A DNA stretch of 64,000 nt from Microvelia longipes (GCA_018340805.1 JACMZG010000008.1:19870524-19934523), one strand, 5' to 3'. Shown: positions 11,301 to 23,033, counted from the stretch's first letter. Program-made: numbers and translations. Notes: generated from the letters alone by a model not told the origin.

Positions 11301-12249
11301 CCTACAATCCACCCCATACTGTTTAACTTGCCTCCAAGGCTTAATCTTGTCTTTTTGCCGTCTCTCTTTCTTTTACTTATTTTAGCTCCTAAAAGTTGAA
11401 ATACAGTGAAGATTGTTCTCAAGGTTTTAAACTCGATTAATTCCATTAGAGTTTTCCATCAACTCGGCTTTTTTTTAACTGGGAAAAGTTTTTGAAAGTT
11501 CTTTTCTATTTCTTGAGATTTTGTTGTAAGAAAAAGTAATTTTAATTTATTCTTCCGACCTGATTTTTTATAAGTATTATTTTTCTAGTTCACTAAGTTT
11601 TATTGTTTTATGTATAAGTGTTTTCTTTAATTATCATTTGTTAAGGACATAAGTTTGTTCTTTTATTTTATTATTTTAGCAAGCAATCAATCTTTTTAAA
11701 CGAATAAAACTATTTTTACTTCTCCTGTTCCATATAACGTTTTGAAAACTAAATCTATATAAATAAAATTCAAATGTTGCTACCGATGTTCCCTCTAAAC
11801 TCGAGAACGACTATTATAAAATTAAATCCACAGTGATGGGAAAGGTTTGAAGCCGAGTCTTAAGATGATTAAGGGGCATCTAAAGTGTCTACAGGGCATC
11901 GAAATATTTAAAAAATCATAGCCTTTTTAGAGAGCATAAAATCATGCATGTCTAGAGCTATTATTTTAGAGCAGTACATTTACATTACATTTATTTTGAT
12001 GCTAAAAATTTTGATTTTAGAGCTAAAATAAGCTTTTAGGGCAGTAAATAACTTCAATAAGTAATGAATATAACTGACAATGGCCTCGGAATAAGTCTAT
12101 AAAATTATGTCTATAAGTAACTTACGAACAGGAAATAATAATTGTACGAGTCTCAAAATCTTTAGGTGTAGTTGAAATAACTTTAAAGGACTTCAGATTT
12201 TTTTTGTAAATTTTATCATTTTACAGACTTTAAAACACGGATTTCCAGG
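8393..12249. other. No gene recognised; CT-rich patch inside
   Basis: Mostly AT-rich unique-looking sequence. About 8930-9390 is strikingly CT-rich on the plus strand (CTCACTCACTTTCTCTC type), resembling similar patches at 18240-18440 and 48850-49020. A short perfect hairpin (CCCTGTA/TACAGGG) is at 9990-10009. No exon could be supported. Confidence 0.4.
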
Positions 12250-13215
12250 GATTTTGTTAAAACTTGGTATAAAGACTAATTTGTAGATGCACTGATTTAC
12301 AGGCTATGTAGTGCTATAAGCAGACAAATAGGAATAGTTGTGCACAGTGGCATAAATTATTAGTTTACTTCATTTTTGATTACATTTGTATAACGACTAT
12401 TTTAGAGTTGGACTGATTTACTGGCTATGTAGTACTATAAGCAGATAAAGAAATTTGTGGTGGACAGGGGCATAAGTAAATTAGTTTACTTGATTTTGAT
12501 TAGATTTAGTATAGTATATTTAGAGGGCTGGACTAATAATTAGATTTACTGGCTATGTAGTGCTATAAGCAGATAAAAGAAAATTGTGGTGGACAGGGTG
12601 CATAAGTTGTGGTGGAATTAGTTTACTTCATTTGATTACATTTAGTATAACGAAAGAGGGTCCTGTTTAATGCTATGTAAGTGCTATAAAGCAGATAAAT
12701 AGAAAAATTGTGGTGGACAGGGGCATAAGTAATTTACTTGATTTTGATTAGATTTAGTATAGTATAATTTAGACGGGTGCACTTTTTACTGCTATAATAA
12801 GCAGACAGGGGCATAAGTAATAAGTTTACTTCAATTTTGGTATAACCGATATTTAGAGGGTGGCACTGATTTACTGCTGCTATGTATGCTATAAGCAGAT
12901 AAAAGAAAATTGTGGTGGACAAGGGCATAAGTAATTAGTTTACTTGATTTTGATTACATTTAGTATAACGACTATTTAGAGGGTGCACTGATTTACTGGC
13001 TATGTAGTGCTATAAGCAGATAAAAGAAAATTGTGGTGGACAGGGGCATAACATTATTAGTTTACTTGATTTGATTAGATTAGTATAGTATATTTAGAGG
13101 GTGACTGATTACTGGCTATGTAGTACTATAACAATAAAAGAAAATTGTGGTGGACACGGGCATACATTATTATTTACTTGATTTGATTCAATTTCGATAG
13201 ATACTATATTTAGAG
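12250..13215. repeat. Tandem array of an approximately 118-bp unit, about 8 copies
   Basis: The unit runs from GTTTACTTGATTTTGATTA through GGCTATGTAGTGCTATAAG and AAATTGTGGTGGACAGGGG to CATAAGTAAT. The landmark CTATAAGCAGATA recurs near 12316, 12432, 12561, 12687, 12793, 12890 and 13008, with a decayed copy near 13130. Copies differ largely by single-base insertions and deletions and by some internal truncations (the copy near 12793 lacks half the unit). No coding potential. Confidence 0.92.
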
Positions 13216-13290
13216 GTCAATTATAAAAATGTGGAGGGTGACGCAAACCAATCACTTTTATATACACTCATGATTGTCTGTTCAGGTTAA

Positions 13291-13418
13291 AATGAAAATA
13301 TTATTAAAACCATACAATATAACAAAAGTTATTGTATAACTATATAAAAATATTAGGATTTTTATATAATTATACAATAACTTTTGTTATATTGTATGGT
13401 TTTAATAATATTTTCATT
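13291..13418. repeat. Near-perfect fold-back palindrome, 60-bp arms
   Basis: Left arm 13291-13350 and right arm 13359-13418 are reverse complements with one mismatch, separated by an 8-base loop. The sequence is AT-rich and no terminal features of a MITE are evident. Similar fold-backs with short loops are at 58437-58556 and 62324-62551. Confidence 0.93.
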
Positions 13419-13526
13419 ATTGTTTCATATTATTATTCAATCAATATTAACATCCTAACTATTTGTAATATTCTCAATTTTTCAAACTTACGAAGCATCA
13501 ATCTTACTTTCCCTTTATTATTTAAG

Positions 13527-13835
13527 GTTAAAAGATTTCGTGGAAGTGTGGAGTGTCAAGTGATTCCAGAAACTGCTATAAAACTTTCAACCGATGTCGA
13601 ACTCGCAGAATGCTATGCAGACCATTCTGGAGATTCAACGATAAATATGTCACCTCAAAGCACCGATTATGAGGCTCCAACAATCATGAAAAATGAAGCC
13701 ATTGTAGAAGATATTAAGAGAGAAATTATTGAAAATTCTAAGAAGAAAAGTAGGTTGCTTCAAAAGCTGGAAGAGGCAGAAAGAAAAAAAATAAGACTGG
13801 TTCGAGAACTCCAGCAATATACCAATGTTAATTAA
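13527..13835 (+). CDS. Candidate terminal exon of an unrecognised gene with C-terminal coiled coil
   Basis: Open frame beginning right after a splice-acceptor-like tract (CCCTTTATTATTTAAG, AG at 13525-13526) and ending at TAA 13833-13835, about 102 codons in phase 0. The translation has normal, non-repetitive composition: a Ser/Thr/acidic stretch, then a charged helix (IENSKKKSRLLQKLEEAERK) with heptad-like Leu/Ile spacing, consistent with a coiled coil at the C terminus of a DNA-binding or adaptor protein. No family recognised. The reading frame also stays open upstream to 13332, through the fold-back palindrome, but that part looks like non-coding AT-rich sequence. A poly(A) signal follows at 13943. 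It could be a chance open frame. Confidence 0.4.
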   Translation, partial: VKRFRGSVECQVIPETAIKLSTDVELAECYADHSGDSTINMSPQSTDYEAPTIMKNEAIVEDIKREIIENSKKKSRLLQKLEEAERKKIRLVRELQQYTNVN

Positions 13836-13942
13836 TTTCACACGCTGCCTATTTCATTCATTCATTTGTTATTTCTTTACTTATTATTTCTGTTTCGTTT
13901 TCATATTTTGTATTATATATGCCGTTTGAAATAGGGTCTTAA

Positions 13943-13948
13943 AATAAA
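13943..13948 (+). terminator. AATAAA polyadenylation signal candidate
   Basis: Lies about 108 bases downstream of the stop of the candidate exon ending at 13835. Because AATAAA is common in AT-rich DNA, this supports the exon only weakly. Confidence 0.3.
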
Positions 13949-14883
13949 TCGTCGCGCTTATATCAGTCAATGTTCCAGATTTTTAGAAATCTTTTTGTGG
14001 CTAAACTAACTATGAAAATAAAAAAAAATCTAAGTTAATTTTTTTTCTTTTGAACAAATATTCAAACTCCTTTATTAAGACATACCCTATTGGACACTTT
14101 TTTAAATCACGTTTCGAGCCCAGCTGATCACATTTTTTACCCCCATAAATGACCGATAAGGTATATGTTTTTAAGAATGGATTCATATTTTTGGTCTAAC
14201 TTGGAACAATTTCTATATTTATTAGTTTAGCCGCAAAACTATTTACTAAAACCTGCAAAATTGACTAATATAAACTTGCTGGACAACTTTTCTGCAGAGC
14301 ATATTTTAAACGGCCATAACGTAATTTTCCGTTAATCAATTTATAAGTTATCGGTATCAATGTTTTAATAAAAAAAAGTAGTCTTCAGGCTCAGCGCTCA
14401 AAAAGTGGATTTTTTGACTCACCCTAATTGTATGCATTATATTATTTTTAATATATATATATAATATAATATAAAATATTTATGCATTATCTATTTTCTA
14501 TTTAATACTCCCTTTCATTTATTAATTGGCTTCTTATTTTTTTTGTTTTATAATATATTAATCATTTAATGAGAACTATTGTATTTTACTTTTTTTTACA
14601 TTGTAACTATCAGAAATAAATAAGCTTAAGTAAAGGATGTTACAGTGGCACATGTCGTGCTAACTGCCTTAAAACCATACAAGCTAAGGTTGCAGATACT
14701 TAAACCTTAGTTACAACTTTGTTTCGCTACATACAATGAAATAATTTTCCTTTCAATAATTTCAACTATTTTTCTGAAGTGTGCTCACAAGCATCCTGCG
14801 AAGCACGGAAATGTTAATTAAATTCACTTAGTACAATACTAACACAAGACTCAACATTGATAAAAAATTATTTACTTCTTTAA
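13949..14883. other. No gene; body of a Helitron-type element likely at its right side
   Basis: AT-rich. The right part should belong to the non-autonomous Helitron whose 3' end is at 14914. A second, weaker TGCGAAGCACGG sits near 14797-14808. The Helitron 5' end (TC after A) could not be located. Confidence 0.35.
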
Positions 14884-14915
14884 CGGCCGTGCGAAGCACG
14901 GGTATCCCTGCTAGT
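14884..14915 (+). mobile_element. Helitron 3' terminus
   Basis: A 6-bp hairpin stem (CCGTGC / GCACGG, loop GAA, 14887-14901) is followed after nine bases by CTAG at 14911-14914 and then T. That is the canonical Helitron 3' end: subterminal hairpin, CTRR, insertion into an AT dinucleotide. Insect Helitrons commonly end in this style. No Rep/helicase coding is nearby, so the element is non-autonomous or truncated. Confidence 0.7.
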
Positions 14916-15794
14916 TAATGATAAAATTTAATTTATTTATAAACAATTAAAACTATTACTTATCGTTTATAAAACCAATTTTTTTTGCTCTTTGTTGCTC
15001 ATATAAACCTTATATGATTGTGGGTCATGAGTTTTCTCTTTTCAGTTAAATATACACAGCATTTATCAACTATATATTATATATATATTTGTTATAATTA
15101 TAAAATTGAGGAGATAAAATATTGTATGCAACAAGACAGGAATAGAAAGAAAATATTACCAACACATTAAAGGCCATTGCCTTTCTTGGCTCCGCTTTGG
15201 CTGTCAGAATGAAAATTACCTGTCTTGGCTTTACTTCTGAAGTTAACTTCTATAGAATACCCTCTGTTCAGCTCGAGAGTTAAATTTTAAACTTGTAGGC
15301 GAAATTCCTATCTTCTACCTAGTTACAGGCGGAACTATTTTTACAAACTATCATTAATCTTTAATAAAGAAAATTACATTAAGAAATGAATTCAACAAAT
15401 GAATAGTTATATTTATAAAAGTCAAGGAAAACTTTAAATTTATTATTGAAGTATTAAAGATAGACCTGGCAGATAAGAAGTAAAAATAGATTTTGTAAAC
15501 CTTCCTAAGTTTTTATTATCGACCTTTTTAAAATTTATTTTTAAACTTGAACTCATTAATAAAGCTTCGTATGAAACAATTATCACGCAATGTTTAAGAT
15601 AAATGAACCCGACTGGGCTTGGTTTACACATAAAGTGAGCTTAAAATAAATTAATTAACATATCTACTACTTTTATTTTATATTACGGTTTTAGAAATAA
15701 ACATTTTAAAAAATGTCTTTACTATGTGTGGCGATGTATACAGTAATACAAAATGATGTAGTCAAATCTACAGAACAGAGTATAATTGTGCTGT
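14916..15794. other. AT-rich DNA, nothing recognised
   Basis: No repeat structure, RNA gene or exon could be supported here on either strand. Confidence 0.4.
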
Positions 15795-15932
15795 GGTACA
15801 CAGCGGAGTATCACTATGCTATGATACACTGCAGAGTATCAGTGTGCTATGATACACTGCGAAGTATCACTGTGCTATGATACACTGCGGAGTATCACTA
15901 TGCTATGATACGCTGCGGAGTATCACTATGCA
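15795..15932. repeat. 28-bp minisatellite, about 5 copies
   Basis: Unit GAGTATCACTATGCTATGAT plus ACACTGCG, repeated with single-base variants. Each unit contains the inverted pair GTATCA / TGATAC, so it can form small hairpins. Confidence 0.9.
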
Positions 15933-16129
15933 AAAATTTTACTCTGTGAATACGTTTACATTTATTGGATGGTGGTGATTTGAATGCCCAAACTTGAGAT
16001 TGCCGTAATAATCGCAGTAATTGCATCGAGTTTGCGCTGTAATATTTCTGAGTTCATACTAGAAAAAAAAGCGACTCAATAAAAAATATTTGGGTACTCT
16101 ATCTGATCACAACATTTTTCCGCAATTAA

Positions 16130-16412
16130 TAATTTTTCAAAAAAAATTTTGCTGCCATTCTTGCGGGTTAACGTCGTCATATTTGTTTCTCGATAGCACA
16201 TATACACCTATATGTAGAATAAATCCTAGCATAAATACACTGGGAGGTACGATGATAACACACACACACATCCAGGCAGACAGCTTAGTGAAAACCTTTT
16301 ATAAAGCCTTAAAACGCCTGAAACGGATAATTCAGGTAAAATCCCGGTTACGGATTTTTTGAAAACATAATACTTTTCTTATACACCTGCGGTATAAATG
16401 ATAAAAAGTAAA
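16130..16412 (-). repeat. Dispersed 5S-containing repeat family, partial copy (distal part)
   Basis: Same landmarks as the 7981-8392 copy: TGCGGGTTAACGTCGTCATA, CCTAGCATAAATACACTGGG, (CA)n, ACGGATAATTCAGG, and the end block GGTATAAATGATAAAAAG. The 5S-like segment is absent. Confidence 0.75.
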
Positions 16413-16415
16413 ACT

Positions 16416-16795
16416 AATAATAATCCTCCTTAAAATATCATAATTTCCTCCTCATCATAATAATCTTAGTCCTTAGGATATCATACTTTCCTCATCATCG
16501 TAATAATCCTCGTCCCTAGAATATCATACTTTCCTCATCATCATAAAAATCCTTCTCCTTAAAATATCATAGTTTCCTCATCATCATAATAATCCTCGTC
16601 CTTAGACTATCATAATTTCCTCATCATCATAATAAACCTCGTCCTTAGACTATCATAATTTCCTCATCATCATAATAATCCTCGTACTTAGAATATCATG
16701 ATTTCCTCATCATCATAATAATCCTTGTCCTTAGACTATCATAATTTTCTCATCATCATAATAATCCTCGTCCTTAGACTATCATAATTTCCCAA
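16416..16795. repeat. 43-bp minisatellite, about 8-9 copies
   Basis: Unit ATCATCATAATAATCCTCGT followed by CCTTAGACTATCATAATTTCCTC. It abuts the end of the 16130-16412 repeat copy. Later copies (about 16560 onward) are most alike, suggesting expansion from that side. Confidence 0.92.
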
Positions 16796-17511
16796 AGCTA
16801 ATGTGGTATTTTTTCGGTCCCGCTACGCCTGACCTCGAAATTATTATATGTATGTCAAAATGTCTAAAGTAATAATAACTTAGTGATAATTCAAGATTTG
16901 AAAATTATTATAGTAGATTACTTTTAACCCAGTATTCCGAGAACTACGTTTAGATCTTCAATAAAGCCTTAAAAATAGGTTTCAGGCTTTTTTAATTTTG
17001 ATTAGAAAATTACGCTTATAAGGTTCAGATTACGGAAGAAGAGGGAAGGAGGTCGATTTTCTTTAGCGTTTTGATACCAAAACATATGTATCTCTAGTGC
17101 GTTTGTATAGAGATATTGGGGAGGTTACAAAGCCTATTGTTAATGGAATATAAATAATATCATCAACTTTAGTTATGACACTATCAAAATATTCCGTGTT
17201 GAAACTTGAAATGGCGTGAGCTATGTGTTAAGGTAAATAATATGCTAAAAGGTGATGGATACAATATTTTAATGTGATACGAAAACTATTAATACAAACA
17301 TTTAACTATTCACTGTGGACATCTTCTAAGCGACAGAAGAAGAGGCTGCTCCGGCCTTCATTTCTTTTTACTTTTCCTCATTTATTCTGTAGGTATATAC
17401 AAAAGTACTGTGTTTGCGAAAAATCTGAAGTAATCTTAAATATCTTATAATATATGATAGCGATATAAAGAAGTAACTATCTGAAAAAGGTTTCTCTCTT
17501 CATAGCGGGGT
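16796..17511. other. No gene recognised
   Basis: AT-rich, no clear repeat or exon. Confidence 0.4.
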
Positions 17512-17638
17512 GGGGAGTAACCATCTAAAGAAGATTACTCAGAGACCTTCTTTAAATGGTTACTCCCCTCATAGCATTGTTGGGGAGTAACCATCTCAAG
17601 AAGGTTGCTCAAAGACCTTCTGTAAATGGTTACTCCCC
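17512..17638. repeat. Two tandem 70-bp hairpin units
   Basis: Each unit is an inverted repeat: GGGGAGTAACCATCT...AAG against CTTCT...AATGGTTACTCCCC, with arms of about 22 bp around a 13-base centre (17512-17568 and 17582-17638). Degenerate half-sites GGGGAGTAAC / GGGAGTAACTATCTAAAGAAG continue at 17733, 17773 and 17827-17860. Likely a duplicated palindromic MITE or satellite seed. Confidence 0.85.
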
Positions 17639-20600
17639 TTAGTTAAGATGCCATATCTTTGTCTTTCCCCCTATTCTGACCCCAACAAAAGCCCTAATGC
17701 TTTTGCTTAGTAATAAAATAAAAAACTAAGGGGAGTAACAAATAAAGGGAGTAACTAGTCTGATCTGTCAATGGGGAGTAACAGTCTAGAGAAGGTCACA
17801 TAGATAAAAAAAAAGCAGTATAGTACTCCCCAAAAAGGGAGTAACTATCTAAAGAAGTGCCAAATTAATTACATTTATTTGGTATTAAAAGGAGTGTTAC
17901 ATCTATTAATTTTTACGATAAATATGTAAACAATATTACATGTTTATTATTGTCCAGCATAATGTCAAGTTGTATGCATTATATTTCCGTTTCCTTTTAG
18001 AAATATGTTGAGAAAAGAGTTATAAAATTATTCTCAAAGATTCAGATCTTAAATAGAAAGATTATACGATACTAGTTAAAAACTTTCTGAACTAAAAACA
18101 AGTAGGTAAAAGTTTAGTTAAAAGCTGTAGGTTATAAGGAAGAAAAGAGGTTTTATGTCACTTTAGTGGGTATCAATATAGAGAAACACGAGCTTGCGCA
18201 GCATGTACCGAATAGCTTAGTGTGTAGGGTTGTAGTGCAGAGGGTTACCCCCACTTCTTAACCTACCCCCTCCCCTTCATTCCTATTCAAAACTCCCTTT
18301 AACTTTACTCTGTAAACCAAACCGCCCACCTTGAAATAATGAAACAAGCACTAACACTGACAAACATAAACTACCCTCTTCTTTATAACTCTCTCACACT
18401 TACACACACTCACATACACCCTTTCCTTTCACAAACACTTTAAACAATGTTTTAACATCCAACTAAAATGAAATAAGAGAGGAGAAAAATACCTCTAAAT
18501 TTATAATATTAACTGTTTATATAATACAGATTTAATTTGTGTTTTTATATCTTTTTATCTTTAATAAAAGAGATGAAAAGTTATTTTAAATTAAATTCAA
18601 GAGCAATTTAGAGATTTAAATTTAAACGAAATATTTATTGTATTTATAATATAAATGGTTTATGAGCAGTTATTGATTTTGATTAATGTACATAATAAAC
18701 TAGTAATTAATGTATTTTATTTTATTAATTTATCTTATATTCTAAATCATAACTTTATGTTTTAGAAGACTCTAAATGGTAAACTCGACATTTAGAGTTT
18801 ACACGGAAAAGTTCAAAATTTATCTCAAATCATTTGGCAGCGTTGATCTAAAAGAATGAATATTTACCGTGCCTTACCAAATGTATCTAAAGTTGCTTCC
18901 ACAGGCCTCGGCACATTAGATTCGTTACCTAGTTATCCGTAAAGTAGCTCTCCTGTTATGGCATTTTATACGGTTAAGCCAAATATCTTGGCAAAATGTC
19001 CTGGATAGGATTATAGATGTGGAAAGCTTCAGAAAACACCTATACTAGGTTAGCAACTAAAGTATAGCTTTGCTAGGGGTGAACAGACAGGTTCACCACA
19101 GGTCTCCTGCGGACGGAGCAATTCTGGAAATTCTAAATGATGAACATGGCATTAAAATTTTAAATATTCTGCTAAAATATTAAATAAAAAAATATAAATT
19201 AAAATCCAAATGTTATTCTACATTTTGATTGAGATATTGGGTTTAGGAAAAAGTTTAGTTAATCATTTATGCAATCCCACGTGGTAACTCCTACGCTGAA
19301 ACACATGGTATTTCCCTACGCTTTGATATATTAAAATTGGGTTTTAAGTCCTTCACTATGAGTAGGTGGATTTTAAAATTTAAGAGATGACAAGATAAGT
19401 TAGACAAATGGTTTACATCTTCTTCTTCTCGGAAGAAAGCAATAAAACAGAGAAGAATGTTACTACATTTTTTTTATCAAACATCTTTTTTAGAATCTAT
19501 AGATAAATAAAAGTATGCATAACGTGATGTGTAAATATAGGAATGTATACTGTTTTGTTAATAATTTGAGGCTATGTGTATTATTGGCGACATAGTGGTA
19601 TTGATGAACAGTATTAATGGGATCCAGTAACTAATAGCCGGGGACTAAAAACATGAAGAAACATCTGGAGTTTGCAAACATAAGTAATTTTATCCTGACC
19701 ATATTTTATTGAACTACCTCGAGTGGCAAAGAACAATGTAGTCTGCTAATCTAAAGCTTAGAACAATAAATTGGCCTTCGCTCAAAATAAAAAAAAATAG
19801 TTAGCTATTAAGAAGTAATTTTATGTTTTTTCTTTTAAAAAGCTAAATACGATCAATAGCATTAGTAATATTATTCCTTTAAAGGGTAAAAGGAGTCAAG
19901 ATTTTCGGATTAAAAGTATGTAAAGATTTTCCTAGAACTAGAAAGTAACGTATCTTAATTTTAGCGAGTTTACATCAGAAATCTACGCTAATTTACTGTT
20001 AGAAAGTTTTATCTATCCTTTACAAAAGACAGAAGAAAAGCAGGATCACTTCAAACATTTCTAAGAAGAAAAGTTAAAGCAAGCTGCGGCGATACACATA
20101 TTACATTCACAGCTTTCCTCGAGTCTTTTCCTTAGAATTTTTCTTATTTTCCTCTAACTTGACTCTAAGGTTTCTCGAAACCATTCCGAGAAAATACACA
20201 GCAAAAGCAATAAAAAAGGATGAAAAAGCAAATAAAGACCTACATTTCTTTTTCCTTGAGTTTTTGCTCTAATGTTAAATAAAAAGTTTTTTTAGGAAAA
20301 ATGTTGAGGAAATTATATAATGTTGAACTAATTTAGACATTTTTCAAATAAATATTTCATGAGGTTTTTCATGTTTTGTTCCCTTCAAAGAGGTAAAGAG
20401 GTTTAAAACAAATGTAAATTAATTTTGTAAAAATACAATGTGTTTGGTTTTTATCCTCTATATTTTTAAATCAAATCCAATTTCCTCTGTCAAATAGTAC
20501 TTAACAAATTGACCATAATTTCCATCCGATTTTAGTAAAATTCCGTACACAATTTAATGAAAATAATTTGAAGCGTTTGATTTTTTTCTTTTCTTGGTCG

Positions 20601-20852
20601 CTTCATGTAAACTAATGTATGTCAATCATTAAATATGACAGATAGCAGCACAATTTGATTTGTCATGAACAAATTCTACGTGGCTTAAAGTTTTGGTCGA
20701 TGATGATGGTCGGTGACGTAATGGTCGTCTGTGATTTTTATTTAATTTTTGTATTTGTGTATGTAGTTGTATGTATGTGTATTCGTAGCTCTAAAGTCCC
20801 TTAACTCGAAGTGAAAATTTACAGCCACCTAATTTAATATAAGATCAAGCTC
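17639..20852. other. No gene recognised
   Basis: The CT-rich patch at 18240-18440 resembles 8930-9390. 18840-19130 is less AT-rich and could be an old exon or transposon fragment, but no motif was identified. The rest is AT-rich. Confidence 0.4.
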
Positions 20853-21352
20853 AAGTAAAATTCATTAAATTATACTAAGCTCACAATAATCGCTCTTCTC
20901 ATGAATTTGGGCTGGATCCGCGCCTTATTACCTAGGGCCTAATCGGTCTGTCTACAAACTATTGTTATCAACGTTTGTCGAACCATGTCGAATTTTAATA
21001 ATATTTGTTGGGGAATGTTAATGCTAAGTAGAACAAGTCAACAATCTTAAACACAATAAATTGAAGAACCCCATTAGGTTGGGCCAAAAGTGTAGATGCT
21101 TCTAACATAAATTATTTTATCATGATATATGATATCATTTAAGTAATTTAACTTCAGTATTTAGTTAAGGTTGGTCGACTCTAGTATAGAGGAATACAGC
21201 AATAAATTTCATCTCTTGCCATACGTGTCAAAACAAATATTATGGCATATCAACAATAAGTCACCCGCATACACAAGCAAAATTCATTGAATTATACTAA
21301 GCCCACAATAATGGCCCTTTCCAGGAATTTGGGCTGGATCTGCGCCTTAGTA
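20853..21352. repeat. Pair of approximately 79-bp direct repeats 420 bp apart
   Basis: 20853-20931 and 21273-21352 share AAATTCATT.AATTATACTAAG, CACAATAAT.G, AATTTGGGCTGGATC and GCGCCTTA, roughly four fifths identical by eye. They may be two copies of an unknown dispersed repeat. They are too diverged and short to call LTRs. Confidence 0.7.
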
Positions 21353-21603
21353 CGTTGTACCTCGGTACTTTTATCATATTTCTCTGACTCACTGCCCTCT
21401 TCCTCAGAATTTCATATTTAATTTTAATTATTTTTTTGTTTGTTAGGTAAAAAAATGTTATGAGAACTCTTAGTAATCAAATATGTCTAGCACGGGGGTC
21501 TGGATGCCAGGCTATTTAAAAAAAAACATTCGATTATTACATGGCTCAAGTGAAAGGGGGCAAACCCAGTAGTGTGTCCATAATCCGTTTCAGAGGTACC
21601 TGA

Positions 21604-21605
<2 letters not shown>

Positions 21606-21648
<43 letters not shown>
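21606..21648. repeat. (TA)n microsatellite
   Basis: About 21 TA units, uninterrupted. Confidence 0.98.
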
Positions 21649-21650
<2 letters not shown>

Positions 21651-22320
21651 ATATTTTATTTTAGTAATTAAACTTAGTATATTGAAAACCAGGTTGTGTC
21701 GTCATTAACTTATTAACTCGCTAAGTCATAAACCCTGATTGAAATTCAAGGTAAAAAATTTAACCCGGGAAAAAGGGTTAATATATTTATATAAATAAAA
21801 CCGGTCCAAAGTTGATAAGACTACTCTATTTGACCAAAAAGTCGAAAGAACTGTGAAAAATAACAGAAAACTAAAGAAAGATCGTAAAAATAATTTTTGA
21901 GCACAGTGTCGTTTTCTATGTTTTTTAGGAAGCAGAATCAAAAGAAACTAGTCCGAAGTTTAGGTGTTTTATTTTATATATTTATTTTTCAGGATTGTCC
22001 AAAGATGAAATTTTCATGGTATTTTGAATTGGTCAAATTTGTAGGTGAATTTACAGAAGTGTCAAAGCCGATAACTATTAAGGCTTTAAATATAGCCATC
22101 AAATTCATTCTACAAGCACTTTATTTTTCAGGTGTTCTTGCGAGATGTCAAATGTCATGACTGTTACCGCTTATCAAAGTTTAAATTTCACACTCCAATA
22201 TTATCAAGATATCAAAATGAAACTTATTGAATCGATAAGCTACATAAGGAGATTAGTAAATGTGCCTCAAATTTCAAATCGATTGGTTAAACTGTGGCTA
22301 TTGTTTTAAACAATGATAAA

Positions 22321-23033
22321 ACTTTTCCTCATTACATCGGATTCTCTACGCTCATCTTCCCTGCTTTGGACTCGCTTCGCTCGTCCTCAAAAATACAGTT
22401 TGCCAAATTTATACTGCAACATGCCTTTGGACTCGCTTCGCTCGTCTTCAGATAGTAAATGTATCCGAATCATTCTCAGCGGTCACCCATACAGCACTGA
22501 CAACGCTCAATGCTCCTTAATTTTTATTATCCAACAAAAATCATGGATATACTTGTCGTATTGAAACGAAAGTACACTAAGTATATTTATTTATTAGGTA
22601 ATAATATATACTTGTACCAAATTTCAACTCAATTGGACCATTTACCATTTTTTAAAAAACGTACACAAGACATTCATTTTAGGACTAATGCTGATAATGA
22701 GATGAAACATGGCACATAAGTTAGTCTTATACATAGCCACATGCAAGTCAAATCTCAATCCGCATAATTTTTCCGCAGTTATGATTTTTTGAAATTTTCG
22801 CTGAGTCATTATTGTTAATGACGTCATAAAAAAATTATTTTCCGAATAGCCCAACAACAGCGGAAGACTGATTTTTGTACAAAACTTTAACTCTCTAGCA
22901 TAAATACACTAGGCGCTACGATGATAACAGACACACACACAAAATAGTACATTTATAACACGCAATAAAATACATTATTGTATTTTTTGCAAATACAATA
23001 ATTTTCCTTTATATGGTAAAAATGAGGAAAAGT
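22321..23033 (-). repeat. Apparently full-length member of the 5S rRNA-containing dispersed repeat family
   Basis: Bounded by perfect 13-bp inverted termini, ACTTTTCCTCATT at 22321-22333 and AATGAGGAAAAGT at 23021-23033. Read on the minus strand, 22468-22531 is clearly 5S rRNA-like: AAATTAAGGAGCATTGAGCG, then a TCAGTGCTGTATGGGTGACC block and GCTGAGAATG, corresponding to about nucleotides 45-105 of 5S rRNA, i.e. the Pol III internal control region (A box, intermediate element, C box). Two copies of GACGAGCGAAGCGAGTCC follow, about 75 bp apart. The remaining approximately 480 bp are shared by the other copies but not recognised. In several other copies the end extends past the terminus with CCGAGGTACCCCGTACCCGA and a T-run. 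Either a SINE3-like retroposon or a composite transposon that captured 5S sequence. Confidence 0.85.

Noticed and set aside
20853..21352. LTR pair flanking a tiny element
   Set aside because: The two approximately 79-bp repeats are only about four fifths identical, lack TG...CA ends and enclose nothing retroelement-like.
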